This document shows positions 53,651 to 61,221 of a stretch of DNA of 64,000 nucleotides, piece after piece. Position numbers and translations under genes: made by a program. Each line of letters starts with the position of its first letter. The first letter of the stretch is position 1. This stretch comes from Solirubrobacterales bacterium. Lineage in GTDB: Bacteria > Actinomycetota > Thermoleophilia > Solirubrobacterales > Solirubrobacteraceae. The stretch is from contig PLFX01000024.1 of assembly GCA_003138355.1 (NCBI GenBank), positions 55,029-119,028 of the forward strand. The letters run 5' to 3'. Under the pieces are notes generated by a model, which worked only from the letters and a program-made list of their open reading frames with translations, did no database searches and had not been told where the DNA came from.

Positions 53651-54076
53651 ATGGTCGAGCACGGCGATGATGAACGCATCCTGATCGAGGATCTCGAGAT
53701 CAGGCGGTCCGAGGGGCTCGTGCTCGCGAGCGGACACGCGCTCACGCTGTCGGTCAGAGAGTTCGAGCTCCTGCTCGCGATGGTTGACAGAGCCGGGGGC
53801 ATCGTGCGCCGCGACGAGCTCTGCCGCGCCGTCTGGGGGCGTGACATGCGACCCGGCGACCGTTCGGTGGACGTGTACGTGAGTAAGCTCCGTGCAAAGC
53901 TCGAGGCCGCCGCTCCCGGGCGGCAGTTCATCCACACGCATCCCGGTTTCGGATACCGATTTCATCCCGAGCATTTACGAGACGTTGACAACGGCCGCGT
54001 TGAGGGCGCGCAGACTTCTCAACACACCGCACGCGAGGCCGCGCACGTCGATGCGGACAGAGCAGCGAGCGCGTAG
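53651..54076 (+). CDS. Stand-alone OmpR/PhoB-type winged-helix protein without receiver
   Basis: This 141-residue protein consists of one OmpR/PhoB DNA-binding domain (about 8-105): I-E-D-L-E-I-R, L-T-L-S-V-R-E-F-E-L-L, D-E-L-C-R-A-V-W-G, the recognition helix R-S-V-D-V-Y-V-S-K-L-R-A-K-L, and H-T-H-P-G-F-G-Y-R-F. It has no phosphoacceptor domain, so it cannot be controlled by phosphotransfer; it may be constitutive or compete with the full regulator at 54942, whose winged helix it closely resembles. The C-terminal about 35 residues are low-complexity. The ATG at 53651 follows an AAGG site. Tandem Pho-box-like repeats lie just upstream. Confidence 0.88.
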   Translation: MVEHGDDERILIEDLEIRRSEGLVLASGHALTLSVREFELLLAMVDRAGGIVRRDELCRAVWGRDMRPGDRSVDVYVSKLRAKLEAAAPGRQFIHTHPGFGYRFHPEHLRDVDNGRVEGAQTSQHTAREAAHVDADRAASA

Positions 54077-54112
54077 CCTCTCCACGAAGGCAACCACAGC
54101 GAAGCGAGGAAC

Positions 54113-54811
54113 ATGTCAACCGCACCCTCCGCGGCAGCGCACGTAGCGCGCACCCACTTCCAGGACGAGCTGCGCGAGCTCGAAGAGCGCACCATCGGCG
54201 GGCTCGACATCGTCCTCGAGCAGCTCGATCGCTCGCTCGAAGCGGTCGCCCACCAGGACATCGAACTGGCATCGATGGTCATCAACGACGACGATCGCAT
54301 CGACGGCCGCTATCTCGAGGTCCATCAGACCGTCCTGTCGCTGCTCGCCCGCCAGACACCCGTCGCCGGTGACTTGCGCGTAGTAGCGGCATTGCTGCAC
54401 ATCATCCGCAACGTCGAGCGCATGGGCGATCAGTGCGTGAACATGTGCAAGGTGCTGCCGCTCACCGGCAACGATGCGCCAACGCAGCCCGAGATCCTCG
54501 CGAAGGTGGCGCGCATGGGGGAAGTCGTGCGCTCCGAGATCTGGCAGGCGCGACGCGCATTCGCCGACCGCGACGTGGCGGTCGCCGAGGATCTCCTACG
54601 CCAGGATCAGGAGGTCAACCAGCTTCAGCGCGACATATTCCAGCTGGCGGTTGCCTCTGGCGACGAGATCGATCGGCGCGAGTGGGCGATGTGCATGACG
54701 CTGGTGGCGCGCGCGCTCGAGCGAATCGGCGACAACGCTGTCGACGTCGGCGAGCAGACGGTGTTCGTCGTGACGGGCCTGTTCAAGGAGTTCGCTTCGA
54801 GAAAGCCGTAG
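54113..54811 (+). CDS. phoU: Phosphate signalling protein PhoU
   Basis: This 232-residue PhoU has two three-helix repeats: F-Q-D-E-L-R-E-L-E, V-I-N-D-D-D-R-I-D-G-R-Y, A-A-L-L-H-I-I-R-N-V-E-R-M-G-D-Q, then L-L-R-Q-D-Q-E-V-N-Q-L-Q and T-L-V-A-R-A-L-E-R-I-G-D-N-A-V-D-V-G-E. The E-R-x-G-D motifs bind metal. PhoU represses the Pho regulon when phosphate is ample and restrains Pst uptake, normally through a histidine kinase and PstB. GAGGAA precedes the ATG. It lies between two PhoB-type regulators, and pst genes lie 6 kb downstream. Confidence 0.95.
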   Translation: MSTAPSAAAHVARTHFQDELRELEERTIGGLDIVLEQLDRSLEAVAHQDIELASMVINDDDRIDGRYLEVHQTVLSLLARQTPVAGDLRVVAALLHIIRNVERMGDQCVNMCKVLPLTGNDAPTQPEILAKVARMGEVVRSEIWQARRAFADRDVAVAEDLLRQDQEVNQLQRDIFQLAVASGDEIDRREWAMCMTLVARALERIGDNAVDVGEQTVFVVTGLFKEFASRKP

Positions 54812-54871
54812 CGGCGCGGCCGAGCGGTATCGCCCGGGCGCATGCCTAAAGCGGCGCCCTGGCGGGCCTAT

Positions 54872-54904
54872 CTGTGAAGATCCTGTTACCCGGCTGCAGG
54901 CGTT
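54872..54904 (+). promoter_or_regulatory. Three 11-bp-spaced CTGT repeats (Pho-box-like)
   Basis: CTGT, CTGT and CTGC begin at 54872, 54883 and 54894, exactly 11 bp apart, directly upstream of the -35 of the response-regulator promoter. The register fits a PhoB-type activator site, with only partial match to CTGTCAT. Confidence 0.45.
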
Positions 54905-54933
54905 TGTGCGACCCTCGTGCCCGCCACTACAAT
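54904..54933 (+). promoter_or_regulatory. Promoter of the response-regulator gene (possibly leaderless)
   Basis: TTGTGC (54904-54909) is followed after 18 nt by TACAAT (54928-54933). The predicted transcription start falls at about 54940, essentially at the ATG 54942, so the mRNA may be leaderless, as is common in actinobacteria. Confidence 0.55.
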
Positions 54934-54941
54934 GGCGCGAG

Positions 54942-55787
54942 ATGACGGAACGCGTTTCCGCCGGGAAGCTGAGCAGCGCCGGGGGGGCAGTCCTCGAGGC
55001 GACGCCGGTAGCGCTACGAGTCGCGATTCTCGACCGTGACTCGGGGTTCCTGCAGGTGCTCGACAAGCGCCTCGAGCGCCTCGGTTGGGAGCGGCGTGTG
55101 CTCGCGTCCTCGATCTCGCCGCAGGCGATCGTCCCGATGCGGTTGAGCGCGGTGATCGTCGATCTTGCGGTGCTCGGGCCGAGCTGCTGGGACTGGCTCG
55201 AGCGGGTTTGCGTCGAGCTTCCCGAACTTCCGGTCGTAGTCTGCACCGGCTCATCGACCGTCGCGCAACGCGTGCGGGGCCTGCGCATCGGTGCTGATGA
55301 CTGGCTGACGAAGCCCTGCCATCCGGAGGAGCTCATTGCCCGCGTCGAGGCAGTGGTGCGTCGCCGCCGGCGGCTCGAGTCGCCGCAGGAGAGCCTCCCG
55401 ATCCATGCCGGCGAGGTGGAGATCCATCACGACCAGTACCAGGCCTTCGTCGAAGGGTTGAGCCTCGACCTGACGCGGCGCGAGTTCGAGCTCATCGAGC
55501 TGCTCGCGAGCTCGGGTGGCCGCGTGCTCGAGCGCGAGTTCATCTATCAGCGGCTCTGGGGCTACTCGATGGTGCGCGGCGACCGTTCGGTTGATGTATT
55601 CGTGCGCAAGCTGCGCCAGAAGCTCGAGCGCGTGTCGCCCGACTGGCGCTACATCCACACCCACTTCGGCATCGGCTACAGGTTCGCGGCCGAGCCGCTC
55701 GAGCCGCTCGAGCCGGGTGAGCCCGAGCTCCCGGCCTACGACGGAATCTCAACGCCCAGCGACGAGCGCGATCTCGCGCGGGCGTAA
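54942..55787 (+). CDS. OmpR/PhoB-family response regulator
   Basis: This 281-residue two-domain response regulator has a receiver (about 25-140) with acidic residues D31 and D33, phosphoacceptor D74 in V-I-V-D-L-A-V-L-G, T102 and K124 (T-K-P), and a PhoB-type winged helix (about 155-250) with L-T-R-R-E-F-E-L-I-E-L, R-S-V-D-V-F-V-R-K-L-R-Q-K-L and H-T-H-F-G-I-G-Y-R-F. No partner histidine kinase lies in the window, although kinases usually sit beside such genes. Its position after phoU suggests it governs the Pho response. The first 20 residues are extra. It overlaps the convergent sixA by 39 nt. Confidence 0.93.
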   Translation: MTERVSAGKLSSAGGAVLEATPVALRVAILDRDSGFLQVLDKRLERLGWERRVLASSISPQAIVPMRLSAVIVDLAVLGPSCWDWLERVCVELPELPVVVCTGSSTVAQRVRGLRIGADDWLTKPCHPEELIARVEAVVRRRRRLESPQESLPIHAGEVEIHHDQYQAFVEGLSLDLTRREFELIELLASSGGRVLEREFIYQRLWGYSMVRGDRSVDVFVRKLRQKLERVSPDWRYIHTHFGIGYRFAAEPLEPLEPGEPELPAYDGISTPSDERDLARA

Positions 55788-56219
55788 CAGGGCGACGAGC
55801 TCGCCCTGCGCGCCGACGAGTCGAATCGCGGCGAGGCCGCCCTTCTTCATCGCGACCCGCGCGCCTGTGAGCCCGGCGACCAGGCGCGACAAGTCGGGCT
55901 CGTGGCCGACGAGCAGCAGCGCGCCGCCGCCGGGCAGGCCGGCCAGCAGCTCGAGAGCGTCACGAGCCTCAAAGTTCCCGCCCAGCGGCTCGTGCTCGAC
56001 GGGCTCCAAGCCGAGCTCCGCGCAGGCCAGGCGCGCCGTGTCAAGCGCGCGGACCCGGGGACTTGTAAAGGCGTGAACGAACTCGACGCCGAGGCGCGTG
56101 AGCGCCCGTCCCGCGCAGCGAGCCTGGCCTTCACCGCGGGGCGTCAACCGGCGTGCGAAGTCCGTTCCAGCGCCATCCTCCGCTTCGCCATGGCGCAGCA
56201 ACCAGAGCGTCTCGGCCAT
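55749..56219 (-). CDS. sixA: SixA-family phosphohistidine phosphatase
   Basis: This 156-residue SixA-type phosphatase has the catalytic L-R-H-G-E-A motif at residues 8-13, R-L-T-P-R-G-E-G-Q-A, S-P-R-V-R-A-L-D-T-A, and the second His in V-G-H-E-P-D-L-S-R-L. SixA removes phosphate from histidine on phosphorelay or phosphotransfer proteins; other members act on small phosphoesters. It is encoded opposite the response regulator and ppx. Its start lies 29 nt from the divergent ppx start, and its 3' end overlaps the regulator's 3' end by 39 nt. Confidence 0.9.
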   Translation of the reverse strand: MAETLWLLRHGEAEDGAGTDFARRLTPRGEGQARCAGRALTRLGVEFVHAFTSPRVRALDTARLACAELGLEPVEHEPLGGNFEARDALELLAGLPGGGALLLVGHEPDLSRLVAGLTGARVAMKKGGLAAIRLVGAQGELVALLRPREIALVAGR

Positions 56220-56248
56220 CGCTTCAGGCTACCGATACCCTGAGTCCA

Positions 56249-57139
56249 GTGGTTTGCGCGTGCATCGACATCGGCTCGAACACGACCCGTCTGCTGGTCG
56301 CCGAACCCGACGGCGGGCGTGTTCGCGAGCTGCTGCGCCAGCGCGCATTCACGCGAATCGGCAAGGGCCTGGCGAGCGAGGACGCGATACCTCAGCGCAA
56401 GATCGCGGAGGTCGTCGAAGTCGTCGGGACCCAGGTGCGTGTCGCGCGGGAGCTCGGTAGCGAGACGATCCGCCTCGTCGCCACTGCGGCGATCCGGGAT
56501 GCCGTAAACCAGGAGGAGCTGACAGGCGCGATCGCGGCCCGCACGGGCATCGACGTGGACGTCCTCACCGACGAGGAGGAGGCGCGGCTGGCGTTCGTCG
56601 GAGCGACCTGCGCTCTCGACCACCCGCCGGACGGGGACATCGCCGTCGTCGACGTCGGCGGCGCGTCGTCCGAGATCGCTATCGGCACGACCGCCGGCGG
56701 CGTGCGCGCGAGCTCCTCCTTTCGAGTCGGCTCGGGAACACTCACTGACTCGTACCTGCGCTCGGATCCGCCCGCGATCCACGAGCTCTCGCAGATCCGC
56801 GCACACGTCGCCGGCACGTTCGAGGGCTTTGTCCTTCCGGAGACCGAGCTCGCCGTCGCGGTCGGCGGAAGCGCGACATCGCTGCGCCGGCTCGTCGGTA
56901 ACCTGCTCGACCACGAATCACTCGAACGGGGCCTTCGAATGCTCGCTCGAACGCCAAGTGAGGAGCTTGCGCGAACTGCCGAGATCGAGGTGGAGCGCGC
57001 GCGACTGCTGCCCGCCGGGCTGCTGATCCTCGAAGAGATCAGCGACCGCCTTGGGCGCCCACTGGGCGTTGGCCGGGGCGGCTTGCGGGAAGGCGTGATC
57101 GTTGACATGTTGATCACGGCCGGGTGGGGCGCGGCGTGA
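56249..57139 (+). CDS. ppx: Exopolyphosphatase / GppA-type phosphatase (short form)
   Basis: This 296-residue Ppx/GppA protein contains only the two-lobed actin-like core: C-I-D-I-G-S-N-T-T-R-L-L-V, T-D-E-E-E-A-R-L-A-F, V-V-D-V-G-G-A-S-S-E-I and A-V-G-G-S-A-T-S-L. It lacks the C-terminal HD-like domain of E. coli Ppx, as is usual for the short actinobacterial type. It would hydrolyse polyphosphate ends or pppGpp. The GTG at 56249 starts the homology; the longer frame is antisense to sixA. It overlaps the first CHAD gene (GTGA). Confidence 0.92.
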   Translation: MVCACIDIGSNTTRLLVAEPDGGRVRELLRQRAFTRIGKGLASEDAIPQRKIAEVVEVVGTQVRVARELGSETIRLVATAAIRDAVNQEELTGAIAARTGIDVDVLTDEEEARLAFVGATCALDHPPDGDIAVVDVGGASSEIAIGTTAGGVRASSSFRVGSGTLTDSYLRSDPPAIHELSQIRAHVAGTFEGFVLPETELAVAVGGSATSLRRLVGNLLDHESLERGLRMLARTPSEELARTAEIEVERARLLPAGLLILEEISDRLGRPLGVGRGGLREGVIVDMLITAGWGAA

Positions 57140-57591
57140 CGAAGATCGAGCTGCGTGCAGAGCAAACGTACGGCGAGGCCGCCGAGGCCGTGCTGGGCGC
57201 CCGCTCGAGTGACGTTTTCGCCCACGAGCGCGAGCGTGTGCTCGATCCGACGCGGGCCGAGGGGGTCCATAAGATGCGCGTGGCGTCGCGCCGCTTGCGT
57301 GCCGCGCTGGAGATCTTCGCGCCGGCATTCCCGCACAAACCCCTGCGCACCGCGCTTGCCGAGGTGAAGTTGCTTGCCGCCGCTCTCGGCAAGCGACGGG
57401 ACCGTGACGTGCAGATCGAGCTGCTCGAATCGCTGCGCGAGGATGGACGCCGCAGCGAGCGCCAGGCGATCGACGATCTGCTCGCGGATCTGCGCCGCGA
57501 GCAGGAGCTCGCGAACGAGCACCTCGCCAGCGCGCTCGAGCACACCGACGACGCGCGGCTCGAGAAGCGACTGCGGAGACTTGCGCGGTGA
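57136..57591 (+). CDS. CHAD domain, N-terminal half (split CHAD subunit 1)
   Basis: This 151-residue protein equals the first half of a CHAD domain, the helical domain that binds polyphosphate. It contains the conserved basic helix H-K-M-R-V-A-S-R-R-L-R-A-A-L (about 41-54) and K-R-R-D-R-D-V-Q, and ends after the first helical bundle. CHAD proteins normally carry both bundles in one chain of about 280-310 residues. The GTG start overlaps ppx. Its stop overlaps the second half's GTG, with both codons inside a hairpin loop. The two products probably assemble into one CHAD unit that targets polyphosphate. Confidence 0.88.
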   Translation: MTKIELRAEQTYGEAAEAVLGARSSDVFAHERERVLDPTRAEGVHKMRVASRRLRAALEIFAPAFPHKPLRTALAEVKLLAAALGKRRDRDVQIELLESLREDGRRSERQAIDDLLADLRREQELANEHLASALEHTDDARLEKRLRRLAR

Positions 57592-57600
57592 AAGCGCAAG
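57580..57600 (+). promoter_or_regulatory. Hairpin presenting the split-CHAD stop/start overlap in its loop
   Basis: CTTGCGC and GCGCAAG form a perfect 7-bp stem around the 7-nt loop GGTGAAA. The GTG start of the second half (57588-57590) and the TGA stop of the first (57589-57591) both lie in this loop. It may control termination-reinitiation or a -1 frameshift. Confidence 0.7.
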
Positions 57601-58070
57601 CGATTGGTGATCTCGAACCCGCGATGCCTCTTCCTGAGGCAGCGCGCCGGATCGTCGCGGTGCGCAGCAACGAACTCTTTGGCTTCGTGCCCGCAGCCCT
57701 CGACGAGCGCAACGCCGCCGCCCTGCACGACATGCGGATCGCCGCCAAGCGCCTGCGGTACGTCCTCGAGCTGCTCGGCTTCGTCATCGGACCGGTGGCC
57801 GACGAGGCGCAAGCGCAGGCGCGCGAACTGCAGACCGTGATTGGTGAAGTCCACGATTACGACGTGCTGATCGCGCGGTTGGACAGGCTGTCAGCGAAGA
57901 GCTCGAAGCGGGGCGTGCGCCGCCTCGGCCTGCGACTACACGGCCGGCGCGACGCCCGGTTCGCCGATTTCCTCGCGCTGTGGGCGAAGATCGAAGACAG
58001 CGGCTTGCGCGAACGCTTGCTTTCAGCAACCACCCTTTCACCGAACGGCTCGATTCGGGCCCATAATTGA
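57588..58070 (+). CDS. CHAD domain, C-terminal half (split CHAD subunit 2)
   Basis: This 160-residue protein equals the second half of a CHAD domain. It has E-A-A-R-R-I-V-A-V-R-S-N-E-L, then the second basic helix H-D-M-R-I-A-A-K-R-L-R-Y-V-L-E-L (about 46-60), and G-E-V-H-D-Y-D-V, all typical of CHAD second bundles. It begins with GTG at the overlap with the first half and has no good ribosome site of its own, so it depends on coupling. A TTG overlapping its stop is one possible ppk start. Together the halves give about 311 residues, a normal CHAD length. Confidence 0.88.
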   Translation: MKAQAIGDLEPAMPLPEAARRIVAVRSNELFGFVPAALDERNAAALHDMRIAAKRLRYVLELLGFVIGPVADEAQAQARELQTVIGEVHDYDVLIARLDRLSAKSSKRGVRRLGLRLHGRRDARFADFLALWAKIEDSGLRERLLSATTLSPNGSIRAHN

Positions 58071-58078
58071 CGCGTTGG

Positions 58079-60238
58079 ATGAGCAGCACTGACTTCATCG
58101 TCTCCGCTGAGGCGGGCCCGACCGAGCGCACGGGCGCCCGGGACCCTGCCCTCTACATCAATCGCGAGCTCTCGTGGCTCGAATTCAACCTGCGTGTCTG
58201 TGAGCTTGCTGAGGACGGGTCGTTCCCGCTGCTCGAGCGCGTCAAGTTCGCCGCGATCTACGGCTCGAACCTCGACGAGTTCTTCATGGTCCGCGTCGCC
58301 GGCCTGCACGACCAGATCGACGCGGGCGTCGAGCGCCCGAGCGTCGACGGCTCCACCCCGGCGCAGACGCTCGAGCACGTTCGCGAGCGCGTGCTCGAAG
58401 ACGGCTTGCGACTGCAGCGCTGCGTCAGCGAACGTCTGCTGCCGGCGCTGGCGGAGCACGACATCGTTGTCAAACAGGTGCGCGAGCTCGGCGAAGCCGA
58501 CCGTGAGGCGCTCGTCGCCCACTTCCGCCGCGTCATCTTCCCGGCGTTGACGCCACTCGCGGTAGGCCCCGGACAGCCCTTCCCGTACATCTCGAACCTG
58601 TCACTCAGCCTCGCGGCGATGGTCAGCGACCCCGACTCCGGGCACACGACCTTCGCGCGGGTGAAGGTCCCCATCGAGATCCTGCCGCGCTTCATCGCGG
58701 TAGGCGGCGGCGACACGTTCGCGCTGCTCGAAGACGTGATCGCCAACAACCTCGATGCCCTCTTCCCGGGGATGGTGATCGATGAATATGACTTCTTCCG
58801 CGTCACGCGGGACGCCGACCTGGCCGTTTCGGACGAGGCTGACGACCTGCTGCAAGCGGTCGAGGACGAGCTGCGCCGCCGTCGGTTCGGGGAAGTGGTG
58901 CGAGTGGAAGTCGGGGCGCGCATGTCGACGCGGCTGTTGCACGAACTAACCGCGGCGATGCACCTGCAGCCACGCGACGTCTACGCAGTCGACGGAATCA
59001 TCGACCTGACGGGCCTGATGCAGCTGACGAAGCTCGGCGGCTATCCCGAGCTGCGCGACCCGCCCTGGACGCCCGTCGTGCCATCGCGCTTTCGCTCCGA
59101 TGAGGACGCGCGGACCGACGTCATGTCAGCGATGCGGACCGGCGACGTACTCGTCCACCATCCCTATGACTCGTTCTCGGCCTCGGTCGAGCGTTTCGTC
59201 GATCAAGCCGTCAACGATCCCCAGGTACTCGCGATCAAGCAGACGGTCTACCGGACCAGCGACGACTCGCCACTCGTGCCGGCGCTGATCCGCGCGGCCG
59301 AGCGCGGCAAGCAGGCGGTCTGCCTGGTCGAGCTCCAGGCGCGCTTCGACGAGCAGACGAACATTCAATGGGCGAAGGAGCTCGAGGAGGCGGGCGTCCA
59401 CGTCGTCTACGGCCATCCGGCGCTCAAGACGCACGCGAAGTGTGTCCTCGTTGTGCGCCGCGAGGGCGACGGGGTGCGCAACTACGTCCATGTCGGCACC
59501 GGGAACTATCACTCCACGACCGCGCGCCTGTATACGGACTTCGGCCTCTTCACGACAAACGAGGCGATCGGGGCGGATGTCGCCGAGCTGTTCAACTTCC
59601 TCACCGGCTTCGCACGCCAGAGCAGCTACCGCAAGGTGCTCGTTGCGCCGTCGCATCTACGCAACGCGATCCTGCACGAGATCGAGCAGACGGTCGCGGC
59701 ACATTCGCCCAGCTCGCCCGCGCGGATCCTGATCAAGATCAACGCATTGGTTGACCCGACGTGCATCGACGCGCTCTACGCCGCCTCGCGGGCCGGCGTG
59801 CGTGTCGACCTGAACGTACGCGGCATCTGTTGCCTGCGACCCGGCGTGCCCGGGCTCTCCGAGACGATCCGTGTGGTGTCGGTCGTCGGCCGCTTCCTCG
59901 AGCACTCGCGCGTTTACGCCTTCGAGCGCGACGGCGCGCACACCGTCTACATCAGCTCGGCCGACCTGATGCCGCGCAACCTCGAGCATCGCGTCGAGCT
60001 CGCGGTGCCGATCGAGGATCCGATGCTCCGGGGCGAGGTGCTCGAGACGGTCGAGCTCTGCCTCAAGGACAACCACAATGCCTGGCAGCTCGACGGCGAC
60101 GGGCTCTGGACACGCATCCGCCCGCCGGATCCCGCCGCAACAATCAACGCGCAGGCGGAGCTGATGCGCCTGCACCTGCTGCGCGCTGGCGAGAGCGGCG
60201 ACTCCGCGGCCGGCCACTCGGGCGCGCGCCGACCCTGA
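58079..60238 (+). CDS. ppk: Polyphosphate kinase 1
   Basis: This 719-residue PPK1 makes polyphosphate from ATP reversibly. It shows N-R-E-L-S-W-L-E-F-N at the start of the N domain, Y-G-S-N-L-D-E-F-F-M-V-R-V, H-H-P-Y-D-S-F, the autophosphorylated His452 in K-T-H-A-K-C, G-T-G-N-Y-H-S-T-T-A-R-L-Y-T-D, and a second active-site His in R-N-L-E-H-R-V-E-L. All four domains look complete. ATG 58079 is chosen; TTG 58067 overlapping the upstream stop is possible. It closes the ppx-CHAD-CHAD-ppk operon, followed by a strong hairpin. Confidence 0.96.
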   Translation: MSSTDFIVSAEAGPTERTGARDPALYINRELSWLEFNLRVCELAEDGSFPLLERVKFAAIYGSNLDEFFMVRVAGLHDQIDAGVERPSVDGSTPAQTLEHVRERVLEDGLRLQRCVSERLLPALAEHDIVVKQVRELGEADREALVAHFRRVIFPALTPLAVGPGQPFPYISNLSLSLAAMVSDPDSGHTTFARVKVPIEILPRFIAVGGGDTFALLEDVIANNLDALFPGMVIDEYDFFRVTRDADLAVSDEADDLLQAVEDELRRRRFGEVVRVEVGARMSTRLLHELTAAMHLQPRDVYAVDGIIDLTGLMQLTKLGGYPELRDPPWTPVVPSRFRSDEDARTDVMSAMRTGDVLVHHPYDSFSASVERFVDQAVNDPQVLAIKQTVYRTSDDSPLVPALIRAAERGKQAVCLVELQARFDEQTNIQWAKELEEAGVHVVYGHPALKTHAKCVLVVRREGDGVRNYVHVGTGNYHSTTARLYTDFGLFTTNEAIGADVAELFNFLTGFARQSSYRKVLVAPSHLRNAILHEIEQTVAAHSPSSPARILIKINALVDPTCIDALYAASRAGVRVDLNVRGICCLRPGVPGLSETIRVVSVVGRFLEHSRVYAFERDGAHTVYISSADLMPRNLEHRVELAVPIEDPMLRGEVLETVELCLKDNHNAWQLDGDGLWTRIRPPDPAATINAQAELMRLHLLRAGESGDSAAGHSGARRP

Positions 60239-60262
60239 TCAAGCCGCTCCCCTGGCGTGGCC

Positions 60263-60293
60263 GAGGTGCCGCGCCCCCGGGGCGCGGCACCTC
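60263..60293. terminator. Strong hairpin between convergent ppk and secreted-protein gene
   Basis: Arms of 15 nt (GAGGTGCCGCGCCCC and its complement) flank one central base, giving a stable stem of at least 13 bp. It sits 24 nt after ppk and 9 nt from the convergent gene's stop, so it can serve both. It lacks a T-run. Confidence 0.7.
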
Positions 60294-60302
60294 AGTCAAG
60301 CG

Positions 60303-61121
60303 TCAGCGATGTTTCGCGTGATGCTTCGCCTTCGGCGTGGCGCCGTCGACGCCGGTCGAGCCGGTGGTCCCATCGAGCGGCACTGTGCTCGTGATCCAGG
60401 CGCCGCCCTTGGCCTTCTTGACGACCACGGTGATCGGCGGCGTGCTGCCGAGACGCGTGTCACCCGAGAACTCATCGTGCTTGATGTCAACCGGCCGCCC
60501 GAGGTCGAACGGGCCGGAGATGTACTGCGTGACAGAGGGGGTGACCGTGACCGGAGAGGTCTTGCTGGCGCTCGTGACGGTCGTCGACGGCGCAGTGGCG
60601 TCGGTGACCGTGAGGATCGCGTCCACTTGCGGCTCGCTGCTCAAGCTCCCGGCGATCGAGAACTGGCCCGTGACCACCTCGTTTGCCGCGGTCGATTGGC
60701 CAACGCAGTTGACCGCGTAGCCGGGCGTGATGCCCTGGCACTCGAAGTTGTCGGGCGTTGAAGAGTCATTCAGCGCGAGCGTGGGCGATGCGTCGGCATA
60801 GAGAATCGGATGCGGTTCCGTCTCGATCTGGTAGCCGGTGATCGGGCCGTTGCACGAGAACCGGTACTGCACCTGCGTCCCCGGCGTACCCGACTCGGCG
60901 GCGCCCTTGCGCAGCTGCCCGGTGCACGTGTAGTCGTTCGGATCCGCGGTGGCGCCCGTCGTGCCGGTTGCGCCGGTGCCACCGGTCGTGACCGGCGTCG
61001 TGCTATCGGCGCCGGCGAGGGCGGGAACGATCGTAGCGATCCCGGCGCCGGCGGCAATCACCCCGAGCGTCGCGGCAAGCCTGCGTCTGGCAGGCAGAGT
61101 GCTGAGCAACTTGGTCTCCAT
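60303..61121 (-). CDS. Secreted protein of unknown function, four cysteines
   Basis: This 272-residue protein has an R-R-R-containing N-terminus and a hydrophobic signal segment ending in A-G-A-D (about residue 38), a short Gly-Thr-Ala repeat linker, then a Thr/Ser/Val-rich body that is probably beta-sandwich. Four cysteines (in T-C-T-G, F-S-C-N-G, F-E-C-Q-G and V-N-C-V-G) could form two disulfides. The tail is His/Lys-rich (K-A-K-H-H-A-K-H-R) and may bind metal, phosphate or polyphosphate. I recognise no family. It is divergent from pstS with a 100-nt AT-rich gap, so shared phosphate control is possible. AGGA lies one base before the ATG. Confidence 0.75.
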   Translation of the reverse strand: METKLLSTLPARRRLAATLGVIAAGAGIATIVPALAGADSTTPVTTGGTGATGTTGATADPNDYTCTGQLRKGAAESGTPGTQVQYRFSCNGPITGYQIETEPHPILYADASPTLALNDSSTPDNFECQGITPGYAVNCVGQSTAANEVVTGQFSIAGSLSSEPQVDAILTVTDATAPSTTVTSASKTSPVTVTPSVTQYISGPFDLGRPVDIKHDEFSGDTRLGSTPPITVVVKKAKGGAWITSTVPLDGTTGSTGVDGATPKAKHHAKHR

Positions 61122-61221
61122 TTCCTAGCTTGCGGACAATAATGGGTTTGTTAGTCGATTTTATGCGCTTTCTGTTAAGCTGCGCGTCCAGACCTCAGTC
61201 GAACCGTCAGGAGTTCCCACA

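Noticed and set aside
61122..61221. Pho-box array upstream of pstS
   Set aside because: GTTAG and GTTAA occur at 61150 and 61174, 24 bp apart, which does not fit the 11/22-bp register. Only a single CTGTTAA half-site remains.
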